The notes beneath the pieces are model-generated. The model ran no database searches. It saw only the letters and a program-made list of their open reading frames with translations, and had not been told where the DNA came from. From assembly GCF_010093595.1 (NCBI RefSeq), contig NW_022985437.1:645380-709379 (forward strand): 64,000 bases of DNA, read 5' to 3'. Every line of letters starts with the position of its first letter. The first letter of the stretch is position 1. Below are positions 42,314 through 52,901 of the stretch, one piece after another. This DNA comes from Mytilinidion resinicola. Its lineage: Eukaryota > Ascomycota > Dothideomycetes > Mytilinidiales > Mytilinidiaceae. Made by a program: the position numbers and the translations under genes.

Positions 42314-43270
42314 ATGCGTTCCTCATTCGCCATTGCCGCCGCCATTGTCGGTGCTGTCAACGCTGCCCCCAACGGTGGCTACGGATACGGTGGATACGGC
42401 GGATACGGTGCCGAGTCTTCGTCCTCCGTCCCGGTCGTCTACCTTACCTCGTCAGTCACTGTCTACTCGTGTGGTCCTGAGGTCACGAACTGCCCGGCTA
42501 AGCACCACTCCAGCACCCCGGCCCCGTACGTGGCCTCCTCCACCGAGGCTCCCGTCTACAGCGCCCCCGCCTACACCCCGGCCCCATACAGCAGCCCTGC
42601 CCCAGTGTACTCCGCCCCGGCCTACAGTGCGCCCGCCCCAGTGTACTCTGCCCCGGCCTACAGCGCACCCGCCCCAGTGTACTCTGCACCGGCCTACAGC
42701 GCGCCCGCCCCGGCCTACAACGTCTCCGCCCCCGCGGTGCCGTACGGCTACATCACTAAGACTGTGTCTTCCACCTCTGTCTATGCCGTGACCACCGCTG
42801 GCACCACCACCGAGACCACTGAGGTCTACGTCTACACCACCGTGTGCCCTGCCACCGAGACTGAGGTCTACCCCGCCTCCACCCCCTCTCCTTACGTCCC
42901 GGAGTCCTCCGTTGTCTCCCCAGGTGAGAGCGCGTCCACCCCGTGCGTCGAGTCCAGCACGGTAACCATTGTTGTCCCAGTCTCGTCCGCCGTTGTCCCC
43001 CCAGTTGTCCCAGTCTCGTCTGCGTACTACCCAACTGGCACCGGCGGTGCTCCCTACCCATCTGGTGCCCCATCCGGCACTGGTGTCTGGGGAACTGCCT
43101 CAGGAACCGGGTAAGTATTTCTCTTCGTCTATTATCATTCATTACTAACGCATCCTAGCTACGGTGCTCCCTCCGCCACCTACCCACCAGAGTTCACCGG
43201 TGCTGCCAGCCACGCCAACGCTGGTCTGGCCGTTGCTGGTCTCGGTGCTTTCGCTGCTCTGTTCTTGTAA
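42314..43270 (+). CDS. GPI-anchored, repeat-rich cell-wall protein
   Basis: Exons 42314-43110 and 43159-43270 give 302 aa. Signal peptide MRSSFAIAAAIVGAVNAAP, a Gly/Tyr patch (YGYGGYGGYG), then Pro/Ala/Tyr repeats (PVYSAPAYSAPA units), a Ser/Thr-rich stalk with TVYSCGPEVTNC and TEVYVYTTVCPATETEV, and a C-terminal small-residue/hydrophobic tail NAGLAVAGLGAFAALFL typical of GPI attachment. It was recognised by architecture, not by a named orthologue. Ends of exon 1 would stop at once (GGGTAA) if not spliced; intron removal restores the GPI tail, strong support for the model. The codon bias is strongly C-ending, suggesting high expression. Confidence 0.88.
42596..42712 (+). repeat. 36-bp in-frame repeats in GPI protein
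   Basis: About three copies of a 36-bp unit encoding PVYSAPAYSAPA with few mismatches. Confidence 0.8.
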
Positions 43271-44690
43271 ATGCCCGATCTCAATTGACGTCTCTTACCC
43301 TTCCCAGGGCTCGAGGCTATGGCTTTGCATGAACTCGGAGCAGGGGATCCTGGTGTTTATCTTTTCTTTTGTGGTCTTGAGTCTTGGGTAGCCCATGGGA
43401 GGGAGTAGCATTTAACGACCTGTCATGGGGGCCTCGACGGCAAAAAAGACGATGATCTCTGTATATTTGAGTGGGAGACCTAATTCTAATCGGAAGCTGT
43501 CGTGGGGTGTGTGGATAGGGGTGGTGGTTGTTGTAGAGAATTCAAAACTTGACTAAAACATTTGTCTTCTCTATTTGACGTCTTTGTGATACTTTCGGTA
43601 CTGTGTTCCTGTGAGATCTGTTTACCTACTACGGACTTCGGGTTTCCTGTTAGAAGTGCGAGGAAAACCTCCCACCCCTTCACGGGAGTTCGATTGCAAC
43701 CTCCATCTCACCTCCCCTCAGCCCGTGCTTCCACGGGTCCCCCATCCAGCCAACACTAACACGCGCCGATCAAACTGCCACCCCTGTCTGCAATCTCGCA
43801 TCTCACCTCACCACCCCCATCCCTGCCGTGTGCCTGAACAAAACCCTTGTCGCGCCGCCATTCTTTTCTAATTCAGGAATTCCACCGCCGCCTGCTCTGG
43901 GTAACTCTTGTCTACTTTCTGACGCCGCTTGTTGGGGGTACGGGCGTCGGTGTCGCCTCGCCGTTCCCAAGCCACGCGCGCTCCAAGCGTGTCTGCAAAA
44001 GTGACCTCCAATGTTTCACGTTCACGAGGGAGCGGCGCAGTGTGTAATTTCCGAGATTATTGCGGCGAGCGATGACAGGGTGGTGTGACTAATGTTGGTG
44101 AACTGGGTCAAGGTGGACGGGGGGGAGTTGTGCGGGTTGCTTTTGTTCGGGTTTGAGGAGTTCCGTGAACGTTCGTGTCGATGGTCTTTTGCTTGTTGAT
44201 GTCAGCGGTGTCGTGATGACTTTCGGGGGGATTTAGGTTCTGTTTTGGGCTTGACATGTGTGGTGCGAGACCCTGTCCCGAGGAGAGGCAGGGCGTTTTG
44301 CGTACGATGGTGGTTGCTTGGATCTAGATAACGGGGTTCTACAGATCGGATGAGGCGGGCTCGGGATTGTTGTGTGACTGCGCTGGGTTTGAGGACCCTA
44401 AGATCGGTATGCTAGGAAGGGTCCCGAGTGCTAGAATGGTTGTGTGACATCGTCGCAATTCGTCCTCTTCTAGCTGGGAGCGACTTCAAGTGTGGTTTCG
44501 AGTCTATCATCACTGTCGACACGAGGTATAGGATGTCAAACACCTTGAGACTGAACATGCACTTCACTAGGCTGATCTTGTTTGATATGCGAATAACGTC
44601 TCGGATAGATAGATATACAGACATGCTTTTATATACCAGGCCCATTGCCAACTAGAACTACAGCATATAGTACAGTCCACCATAGGCCTG
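43271..44690. other. Intergenic, convergent 3' flanks
   Basis: 1.4 kb between convergent genes. No supported ORF, repeat or RNA gene. Confidence 0.4.
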
Positions 44691-46010
44691 CTACAAACTG
44701 CCTACCATCCCTTCTACGCTTCCAACCGGTCTCTCAACTAGGTTTATACATCCCTCAACGACGCTCTTCCTTGCCTCCTCAGAACTTACATTTTTTCCCC
44801 CAAGATAGAGTTCCCATACCAGCCGACTAACTCGCTCGTCCTTGACCTCTCCAAGATGCACAAACTGCCCGTCCTTCTTCCCTTTCTTCAGATTCTGTTC
44901 CTGTGGTTGTGGCTGATACAATGCGCGAAACACGCCCTCTGAATCCCGAGTGAAGGTAATGACGGACCCCTTGGCCGCCTTGCCACGACCAGCGAACAGC
45001 GACCTAAACGCCCTCATAGACTCGCCGAACGATTCATCCGCAAAATCTGATGGGTCGACCGGCTTCGGGAGGCTGATCTTCTTTTGCTGCTCCTGCTGCT
45101 GTTTCGCAAGTAGCTGCTGCTGCCTTCTCTGCGTGTCCTGGGTGCGATTCGTAAGACCCCTCATCCACCCATCCTGCAAATGCTTGAAGTCCGTTCCCCG
45201 TGTTGGAACAACCCTAAGCGCCATTTCAATACCGTCCAAACCGCGGCGCTGTAGTACGTCGTCCCATATTCGCTCCGAGCTCTCCCCTTCCAGCAGTGCT
45301 CTCCGCAGGTCGTCTTTTTCACCGGGTATAAGTGTTGAGGCGGCCGGGTTAATATGCTTGATGAGAGCAGATTGTAGGAGAGGCAGAGAGGAGTTCTTGA
45401 CATAAAGCCCCACGACGTAGACTTGGACGCCAAGGAAGGACACTCTGCGTATGCCGAGGCCTAGGAGGGTATATTCCTCTGATGAGGGGGCAGCTTCGGG
45501 TCCGCTGGTGGTGGGTAGCTGAATGCTGCGCGGGAAGAATGGTACATAGGATGTCCCTGTGGGTACGAGCTCCTCGTTGCTGTCAGTTATTACTACAGGC
45601 TTTCCTTGGAAATCGCGGGTCGCAGAGGCGGGAGCGTCGGCGCGGTCAGACGGAAACCAGGAGGAGCTGCTACTGCTGAAGTTTGGGGTGGAATTGGACT
45701 CTTTCTTCTTGTTCGATAGATCGTCGAGGTCGTAGAATTGTATTATCACAATTGGGAGAAGCATGCACAGGGCAGCACCCAGCGCAGCGCGGTTCCTTCC
45801 TTGAATCAGTTTACGTCTTTCGATTTCTTCCCTGCGAAGCGGGTCCTTCATGTATGCATCCGCGTTGCTGCCATTGTAGTCCTTCGTAATGGCATCTCGA
45901 GTGCTGTTGTAGCGGCATCTTTGCGGCGTGCGAACGGGAGTGCGGGGGAAGTTGAGACAGCGGTAGATGGGACGCTTCGGTAGCAAGCGGGTTATTGGTG
46001 CGGGATTCAT
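44691..46010 (-). CDS. AIM18: AIM18/FMP22-like mitochondrial chalcone-isomerase-fold protein
   Basis: Single exon, 439 aa. N-terminus rich in Arg with no acids (LLPKRPIYRCLNFPRTPVRT), a mitochondrial presequence, followed by RRKLIQGRNRAALGAALCMLLPIVIIQFY, a single membrane segment. The chalcone-isomerase-like domain spans about residues 180-430: YTLLGLGIRRVSFLGVQVYVVGLYV, then RVVPTRGTDFKHLQDGWMRGL, GSVITFTRDSEGVF and VWELYLGGKNVSSEEARKSVVEG. Known yeast relatives Aim18/Aim46 sit in mitochondria and bind heme; no isomerase activity is expected. A Gln-rich helix (RRQQQLLAKQQQEQQKK) is inserted. Divergent from nse3. Confidence 0.92.
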   Translation of the reverse strand: MNPAPITRLLPKRPIYRCLNFPRTPVRTPQRCRYNSTRDAITKDYNGSNADAYMKDPLRREEIERRKLIQGRNRAALGAALCMLLPIVIIQFYDLDDLSNKKKESNSTPNFSSSSSSWFPSDRADAPASATRDFQGKPVVITDSNEELVPTGTSYVPFFPRSIQLPTTSGPEAAPSSEEYTLLGLGIRRVSFLGVQVYVVGLYVKNSSLPLLQSALIKHINPAASTLIPGEKDDLRRALLEGESSERIWDDVLQRRGLDGIEMALRVVPTRGTDFKHLQDGWMRGLTNRTQDTQRRQQQLLAKQQQEQQKKISLPKPVDPSDFADESFGESMRAFRSLFAGRGKAAKGSVITFTRDSEGVFRALYQPQPQEQNLKKGKKDGQFVHLGEVKDERVSRLVWELYLGGKNVSSEEARKSVVEGCINLVERPVGSVEGMVGSL

Positions 46011-46245
46011 CTTGAGAGTCTTGTAACTGGTGATGGAGCTTCAATGCTGGTGAAAGCTAGCGGCCGTGCGGAGAACCACTTACTCCACAAAACTTGGAGT
46101 TCACGATGACGGTTTGCCAAGCACTTAAACTTCAGCGCGTCGAGAAGAACGCGTCCCGCACCAAACAACGTGAGCGCCCTCTACGATATCACACGCAGCC
46201 ACGAGTTCTCAGCACACCACTCATTGCTCTACTCACTCCACCAAT
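46011..46245. promoter_or_regulatory. Short divergent promoter between AIM18 and nse3
   Basis: 235 bp between the two start codons; must serve both housekeeping genes. No clear TATA box. Confidence 0.5.
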
Positions 46246-47435
46246 ATGCTTCCAGGCCGTAAGCGCCGCGCCGAGGTCCGTCTCCCCTCACTTGATCCAT
46301 GCTCATATGCGATATCTAATGTACGATAGCCCCTAGATGACTACCCCGATAGCTCTCCAGCTCCAGCAGCCCGGGCGACGCAACAAACGCAGCGAGGAGG
46401 ACAACAGACACGCCGGCAGCAATCACCAGACTCTGATGCAGAGGATTTCGTGGACGGAGACGAGGGCGGGGAGTCGGACAATGCGAGTATACAGCAGCTT
46501 GCGAAGAATCTCGTGAGATACGCGCTCTCTTGCGAGTACGCACGCGTTCCACTTCGGAGGCAGGATATCAGCACAAAAGGTACGAATCGAGATCGTTGCA
46601 TGCGGGCATATCCCGAATATCGAGTTGGCGGAAACACTCGCTGATGTCTTTCTCTAATTAGTACTTGGTGCGCGCTCCAGAGCCTTCAAAGAGGTGTTCG
46701 ACGAAGCCCAGGTCATGTTGCAGGATATATTTGGCATGGAAATGGTGGAACTTGAGAAGAAGGAGAAGGTCACGATATCACAGAAGCGAGGTATGTCTGA
46801 GCACTGTTGTATTCTTCACTGGCAGGCTGTAGCTAAGCATCCCATCTCCAGCGGCACAAATGTCGCAAAACGCCTCCAAAACCAGCGGACAATGGATACT
46901 CAAGAACGTCCTGCCCAAAAAATACCTAAACGACGATCGCATCCTCAGCCCTCCACGAGCTCCTACGATAGAAGCAGAATCGCAATACGTGGGCCTCTAC
47001 AGCATGGCTGTCTCCCTTATCTTGCTAGCAGGCGGCACCCTACCAGAGGCGAAGCTCGACAGACATCTGAAGCGCCTCAACGCAGACCAATCCACTCCAA
47101 TCGACAAGACGGACAAGGTGTTGGCGCGAATGGGCAAAGACGGGTATATTATAAAGGTCAAGGAAAACCAGGGAGGCGAAGAGACCATCGACTACGTGGT
47201 GGGACCGAGAGGGAAGGCAGAAGTGGGCGCCGAAGGTGTGGCAGCCTTCGTGAAAAGGGTATACGGCGAGGAGGCGGACGACAGCTTGCACCAGCGGCTG
47301 GCGCGAAGTCTTGGTCTGAGTGAGCGGGGCGCTTGGGAAGCTGGCCCTGCGACACAGAGGAGAGATCGCGGCAGGCCTCGACGACCAGACAGCAACGAGG
47401 AGGAGCAGGACGAGGACCAGAGCGAGGAGGACTGA
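46246..47435 (+). CDS. nse3: Nse3, MAGE-domain subunit of the Smc5/6 complex
   Basis: Exons 46246-46258 (13 bp), 46337-46579, 46662-46790 and 46852-47435, joining to 322 aa. After a Gln/Arg/Asp-rich N-terminus, the MAGE homology domain runs from about residue 70: IQQLAKNLVRYALSCEYARVPLRRQDIS, KVLGARSRAFKEVFDEAQVML, FGMEMVELEK, QYVGLYSMAVSLILLAGGTLPEAKLDRHL and the winged-helix end KMGKDGYI-type block (LARMGKDGYIIKVKE). An acidic tail follows. Nse3 joins Nse1 and Nse4 in the DNA-repair cohesin-like complex. The 13-bp first exon is forced by phase; a start inside exon 2 has no good ATG. Confidence 0.88.
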
Positions 47436-47934
47436 GGCGGCTGATAGTTTCGAGGCGTCTGTGGTGTCTGAGGTCAACTTCGAAGCGCTGTCATATTAGA
47501 TATCCGGATCCGTGAAGGGTCGAAGGCCAGCCTCGGGCGTGTGGTGGGCAGTTCGCGCAATGCAGCCGGGCGGCGTCAAAGGACGGGATAGGCGGTTTGT
47601 AGAGGCGGTGCAGCGGTGGAATATAATAGGCGGCGCAGATTGGAGGAAGGGCACCAAGGGCAATATTGGATGCTGCCTTTCGCGTCGAGTTGCATGGCCG
47701 GCCAGTTCGAGTTACCCCACATCGGATGGATTGATCAGCGGTGAAGGAGCGGCTGGGCAAGAAAGAAGCGTCACAGCGTGGAGCGACCCGAGGACGGCGA
47801 GTCGATCCAAGAAATGGTCAAGACGCTCCATCGCCGACTGCAACTCGCGGCCGCACCACCATGCTCCCCCCAACGCCCGCTAGACGCCTCCTTGACTCGT
47901 AGCATAGCCAGCGTCACGCTGCGATCCGCCCGCC
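47436..47934. other. Intergenic: nse3 3' flank and spp1 promoter
   Basis: 499 bp, GC-rich, no supported gene. Confidence 0.4.
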
Positions 47935-50325
47935 ATGAGCAACATCTCTGCGCTCCTCAACCCTGAGCCAGCGCCGCAGAAGCCCTCGCCGTCATCACAC
48001 CCGCCCTCGCGCGTTGCCTCCATGGACAGCTACACCCCGACCACCACCACCTTCGAGGCCGCAGACGCCCTGACTGCGCTCGCGACGGGCGCCAACAATC
48101 CATTGTATGCTGGCGCGCAAGACTCGCATCCTCCGGTCCCATACCCCGACGCGCGGCGGCGGAGCAGCATCTCGTCTCTGATCGCCCCCGTCGAGCCCTC
48201 GCCACCCATCGAACACGCTCAAGTATACTCGCCGACGCTGGATCAGTATCATCACAGCTCAAGATCGCCCGACGAGCAAAGGTGGCCCTCGATCACCTCA
48301 AGAACCTCGTCGACGAACGTCCTCGCGCCCATACACTCCTTGAGCAGCATCCTCAATGAGCAGGTCAAAGCAGAGCCCGAGCAGGCAAGCCCATCGTTCG
48401 GGCACGATGTTTCGCAGATCGTCCCGCCTCGGTCGAGTGAGGCCAGTGAGGAACGCGTGGTGGACGGGACACAATATCGCGAGCCCGGCTTTGTGCGCGA
48501 CAATCCAACCACCGCGCAAATTCGCGAGCCCTCATTCGGAATCCAAGACTCTCCTCATCCTATTTCTACCGCAGTCCCTCTCACCTCGGACCTACACGAC
48601 ACACAACCTTCACCTCTACCTGCGATAAAGCCCGAACCGAACGGCACACCACGAGAAGGCACACCACATTCCCTTGTCCTTGAAAGAAGGGGTTCCGTTA
48701 CTGACGCATCCGTGGACACAGAAACTCTGAAGGCAATTGAGGCTGTCAAGCAAAGTGAACTGGGACTCCGCGCAAAGAGTCGCGACACCGTCACTCCGAC
48801 TAGGGACACGCTCAAGCCAGTTGCTGCTCCATCAAAGAAGCGCCCAGCGCCCAAATCGGCTACCACTAAGAAGGGCATGGCATCGAAGAAACCTGCGCCC
48901 AAGAAGCGCAAGCTAGACGCAGAGACTTCCAGCGCTGGTGGCACACCCAGCGTCCGACGATCAGAAACACCCTCCTCCCGCACTTCGAAAGCTGCGCCGC
49001 TCAGTAAATCGCAAGCGAGAATAACGTCCCAAGCCGGCACTCCTGTTGGCAGCTCACCTGCGCCCGATCGCTCCTCCCAAGCGCCCGTCTCCGAGGTCGA
49101 GGATTCAGAGGGTACAAACGAAGACGACGACGCTATCTTCTGCATATGTCGAAAACCGGATAATCACAGGTGGATGATTGCATGTGATGGTGGCTGCGAA
49201 GACTGGTTCCATGGCTCTTGTGTCAACATGCGCCAGGACGATGAAAACTTGATCGACAAATACATTTGCCCCAACTGCGAGACCACCGGGAAATATACCA
49301 CATGGAAACCCATGTGCAGGAGGGACGGCTGTCGGCAACCTGCACGGCTAACCAAGGGCGCTGTGAGTAAATACTGCTCCGACGAATGCGGCGTGCTATT
49401 CTTCAAAAATGCCGTGGGCAGGCAAAGCAAGAGGAAATCCGAGACTGGAACAACCGGGAGGCGTACCAAGAGGAAAACACACAAGGATGCGGACGGAGAA
49501 GCGCATATGGATGATGATGAGGAGGAGCCATCACCGCGCGGCGGCGTTCTCAGAACTCGAGACCTCAAGGCTCTAGCACAGTCTTCGGAGGATATTGAGT
49601 CCTTCCGCAAGTTGGGTTCGGGAGTACTATCGCCACCAGCCACAGCTTCCCCTACCAAAGCGTCCTTCTCAGATTCACCCAAGCTACTAAATGGAGTCAA
49701 CCATGCCGACACAAACAGGACTATGTCGGCGCCATCGATACTTCTCAATCGCGCCGAAACCGAGCATCTCTCGGCGCTCAGTGTTGAGAAAATTGGGCTG
49801 CAATCCCGTCTGTCTCTTCTCAAAGACCGCGAAAAGTTTGTTTCCCTCACCCGCGAGCACGCCGTCCGATACGCCGAGCGTGAAGGACTCAAGCCTAAGG
49901 AAGTGTGCGGGTATGACCGCCGTCTTGCGTGGAGCGAGACCGAATTCGCTGGTTGGCGTGCTTCCAAAATCGGTAAAGCGTCCCTCAAGCACAACACACT
50001 GGAGCCCGCGGACGACGACGTGGCAGCCGAGTCCGGCGCGGAAGAAGAGAGCGTCGCAGAGAAAGAGGCCGGTGACGATGTGGACAACTCCGCGCTGTGC
50101 ACGAAGAAACGGTGCGCTCGTCACGCAAATTGGCAGAAGATCAACCTGCAGGACGCTCGTCTTGAAGAAGTGGAAGTGTTTGAGAGCATTAAGCGTGTTG
50201 AGCAGGAAGAGAAGGAGGTGCGTGAAAGGGCCATGCTTCGAGCGAGAGCAGATGCGGCGGCAAAGAAGATCGATGCCGTCCATGGACGTAGGGCTGAAGG
50301 CTGGGTGGAGAGAGTAGGGGCATAG
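47935..50325 (+). CDS. spp1: Spp1-like PHD-finger subunit of the Set1/COMPASS complex
   Basis: Single exon, 796 aa. A long Ser/Pro-rich N-terminus with basic AT-hook-like patches (KKRPAPKSATTKKGMASKK) precedes the PHD finger at about residues 400-446: FCICRKPDNHRWMIACDG, CEDWFHGSCV and YICPNC (Cys4-His-Cys3). It is followed directly by the second cysteine module, CRRDGCRQPARLTKGAVSKYCSDECG (about 455-480), as in Spp1/CXXC1. The C-terminal helical region has AEREGLKPKEVCGYDRRLAWSE and another CxxxxCARH pair. Known role: reads H3K4me and stabilises Set1 methyltransferase in the nucleus. Much longer than yeast Spp1, as usual in filamentous fungi. Confidence 0.92.
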   Translation: MSNISALLNPEPAPQKPSPSSHPPSRVASMDSYTPTTTTFEAADALTALATGANNPLYAGAQDSHPPVPYPDARRRSSISSLIAPVEPSPPIEHAQVYSPTLDQYHHSSRSPDEQRWPSITSRTSSTNVLAPIHSLSSILNEQVKAEPEQASPSFGHDVSQIVPPRSSEASEERVVDGTQYREPGFVRDNPTTAQIREPSFGIQDSPHPISTAVPLTSDLHDTQPSPLPAIKPEPNGTPREGTPHSLVLERRGSVTDASVDTETLKAIEAVKQSELGLRAKSRDTVTPTRDTLKPVAAPSKKRPAPKSATTKKGMASKKPAPKKRKLDAETSSAGGTPSVRRSETPSSRTSKAAPLSKSQARITSQAGTPVGSSPAPDRSSQAPVSEVEDSEGTNEDDDAIFCICRKPDNHRWMIACDGGCEDWFHGSCVNMRQDDENLIDKYICPNCETTGKYTTWKPMCRRDGCRQPARLTKGAVSKYCSDECGVLFFKNAVGRQSKRKSETGTTGRRTKRKTHKDADGEAHMDDDEEEPSPRGGVLRTRDLKALAQSSEDIESFRKLGSGVLSPPATASPTKASFSDSPKLLNGVNHADTNRTMSAPSILLNRAETEHLSALSVEKIGLQSRLSLLKDREKFVSLTREHAVRYAEREGLKPKEVCGYDRRLAWSETEFAGWRASKIGKASLKHNTLEPADDDVAAESGAEEESVAEKEAGDDVDNSALCTKKRCARHANWQKINLQDARLEEVEVFESIKRVEQEEKEVRERAMLRARADAAAKKIDAVHGRRAEGWVERVGA

Positions 50326-52901
50326 GATAATAGGCTTTTGGTACACCGTACGACGATATCAGGTACTCTCTTGCGCCGGAATTTAATGGCGGCTTAGTAA
50401 TGGGAGTTTAGTGTGCGATAACTATCTAAGTTCTCGCGATTTCGATTATCTTGCATCAGCAGTGTGGGCAAAACAGGAGGTTCTTATCTCTTTGGTCGAC
50501 TTACGGGATAACCAATGGTGTCAATCAAATTTCATGGTATCGATATCGCCTATCGCAAGTTCTTCTGTATTAAGCTCTTGAAATGTTCCAAATCGCACAC
50601 TGTATCTTGATACAATAACTCATGGCAGGCGCGAAAGGCGGCGAGTCTAGGGAGTGACATATGCGCTTCGACTCTACAAGTCCGGACTCCTCACTATCAT
50701 GGTTCCGCCTCTGCGATTTAAAGCCTGTTTTTCATCCTTAGAGCCTGGGGCTGGATATCAGACTATCGAAAGGCCACAGTTGAAACTCTGGGTGGAGGTC
50801 CAAAAGCCCTTCGATGGGGTTTTTGATGCGCCAAAGCTGTGGGTCTTGCGAAATGAAATCACGCTGCGTGGAAAGTTATTGAGGGGCCCAATTCAAATTG
50901 CACTCGTCATCACGCGCATTACGGCCAACTTAGGAGCTTCAGGACCCTTAGGAACCCAGAAAGGTCCCACCTGATGCTGCACTAGAGAATCAAATATCGA
51001 TCGCACGCGTTTAGGACGATCCCGGCCCAATCTCACAGCTAAAACACCCAAGACCCAGGATCACGGTCTAGAAATCTGGATGATTGTCCCAGGACGATGT
51101 CGATCTGTTCACCATGGCCAGGCCAATTCTTTCCGAACCAAGTCAATCGACAAGTGCTCTATCATTACCGACGGACGACTCCATGTGACAGACTTTAGGA
51201 CGAAAGCGCTTGACGTAAGTCCGCGGGGGCACGGCGCATGCAGCGCTTCCTTTCCAAAACTACATCAGCAAGGGCGTTGGTCTTGTCTACGAAACACGGC
51301 TCTTGAAGCCACATTCCTCATCACATACAGTAACAAAAAGCAATGAGTGGTCTCATTCTTTGCTCTTTGTGAGCCGAACACTAGTCTGATCGCCGGCGTC
51401 ACATTTGGTTCCAGCACAATTGCTAGACGTGATTTGACCACGGCTTGATAATGATAGCTTCTAATTGCCATTTTGGATAAACTTCGGAGAACCCAGGAGT
51501 CTAGGGTCTAGATTAGAGTGGATACACACGTACGACTAGTGCTAGGGCTGTCATGGGACTACTCAAACCCCAGAAAAAGGCAGTGAATATGTGTCTTAGG
51601 TTTTTCCCTCAGGCTCCAGGCAACGCCATGGTCCTTCGATCCATGAGGTCAATGGCCTCGGCTAGAGCAGCACGTCTATCCGTTGCACACAGTGAGGCGC
51701 ACATGGTCTGACACTCCAGACTTCTCCTACGACGCCGGAAGGAACCGTTAAGAGACCCTTGGCTAATGCCGCAGTCCACGAGGTTCAGATGATCTTATTA
51801 GATAATAGATCTCTTGGCATCAACTTCGCACCGCAAAAGAGCCGGAGTTCAAAGATGTGTCAATAGACTTGGGTTCAATCAGTATGGAAGGGGAAAACAA
51901 GCAACACTGTTGACTGAAGGAGGCAAATCTTTCGGCCTCATTGTATGTATCATATCCTCTAGATACATAGGCTCTGGCTTCTACATGCCTACGTGTCAGA
52001 AGAAGGGATTCCGAGGTCGGAGTCGCCTTAGTGAATGCACGACCCCCTGTCATATTTTATCTGATCCGCTTTAGAGTTATCAGATTTTTCTAGCGAAGCG
52101 CGCCATCCACAATCGTGGCCTAGCACCATTCGTCTCATTCGGCTCCCTCTCGTCCCAATCGTCGCTTGAAATTACCATCTTTCAACAAAGCCATAACAAT
52201 TTCATTTGGTGCAGTATCTCTGCAAGGTTTTGCCTCCCAGTATAGGCAGTCTGCTTGATCAAGACTTCCATGCTGTTGCAGACGCTCATTTACTGTCAAT
52301 CCTGCAATCTTGTTACCTCGCTCCGGTGTTGAAAGCGTACCCTAGCCGTCCGATGTGTACCCGGCATCACTCACTATTCCATATTGCTGTCATGTCACCT
52401 CGCTCGTATATCGGAGGTTCTGCAGGCGCTAGAAGCAAATGGCTAACTCTCCGTCACCACCGAACCTGCTGTCAAGCCACACGGAGCATCACTTGGGACG
52501 CTTGAAGCAACCTTGGCCGTTAGCTTGGTAACAGGTCCCCACCTCTCGCTACCTGATTCCTGATTGCTACATGTTTTGCTCATCTGAGGCCGGCCTGGCC
52601 TGAGCATTGGAGAACTGTTCTCGCCACTTCTCCAGAGCTCCACACGTTGACATCGTCTAGGCTTGGGTATCTCTCGTGTAATTCCCACGCTAGAAGAAAG
52701 AAAGAATTTCGCGTCCGAGGCAACTGGAACGGCTGCGCGGGATGAAGGTGCTTGGCAAATGATGATCAGAAGAGGGAGGGGTATGAAAGGCCCCCCTTCC
52801 CAGACCCTCGATCCCATCAACCGGGTCGCCAAATACATACAACCTTCTTGGAATTGTTCTTTTATCCGCTTTTGTACTATTCGAGCAAATCCCAGGAAGC
52901 A
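50326..52901. other. Large gene-poor gap
   Basis: 2.6 kb, AT-richer than flanks, only short frames (the longest about 168 aa, antisense, not protein-like). No tRNA, transposase or tandem repeat recognised. The right end holds the ferric reductase promoter. Confidence 0.4.

Noticed and set aside
49164..50102. 312-codon minus-strand frame antisense to spp1
   Set aside because: Ser-rich shadow of the PHD-protein gene.
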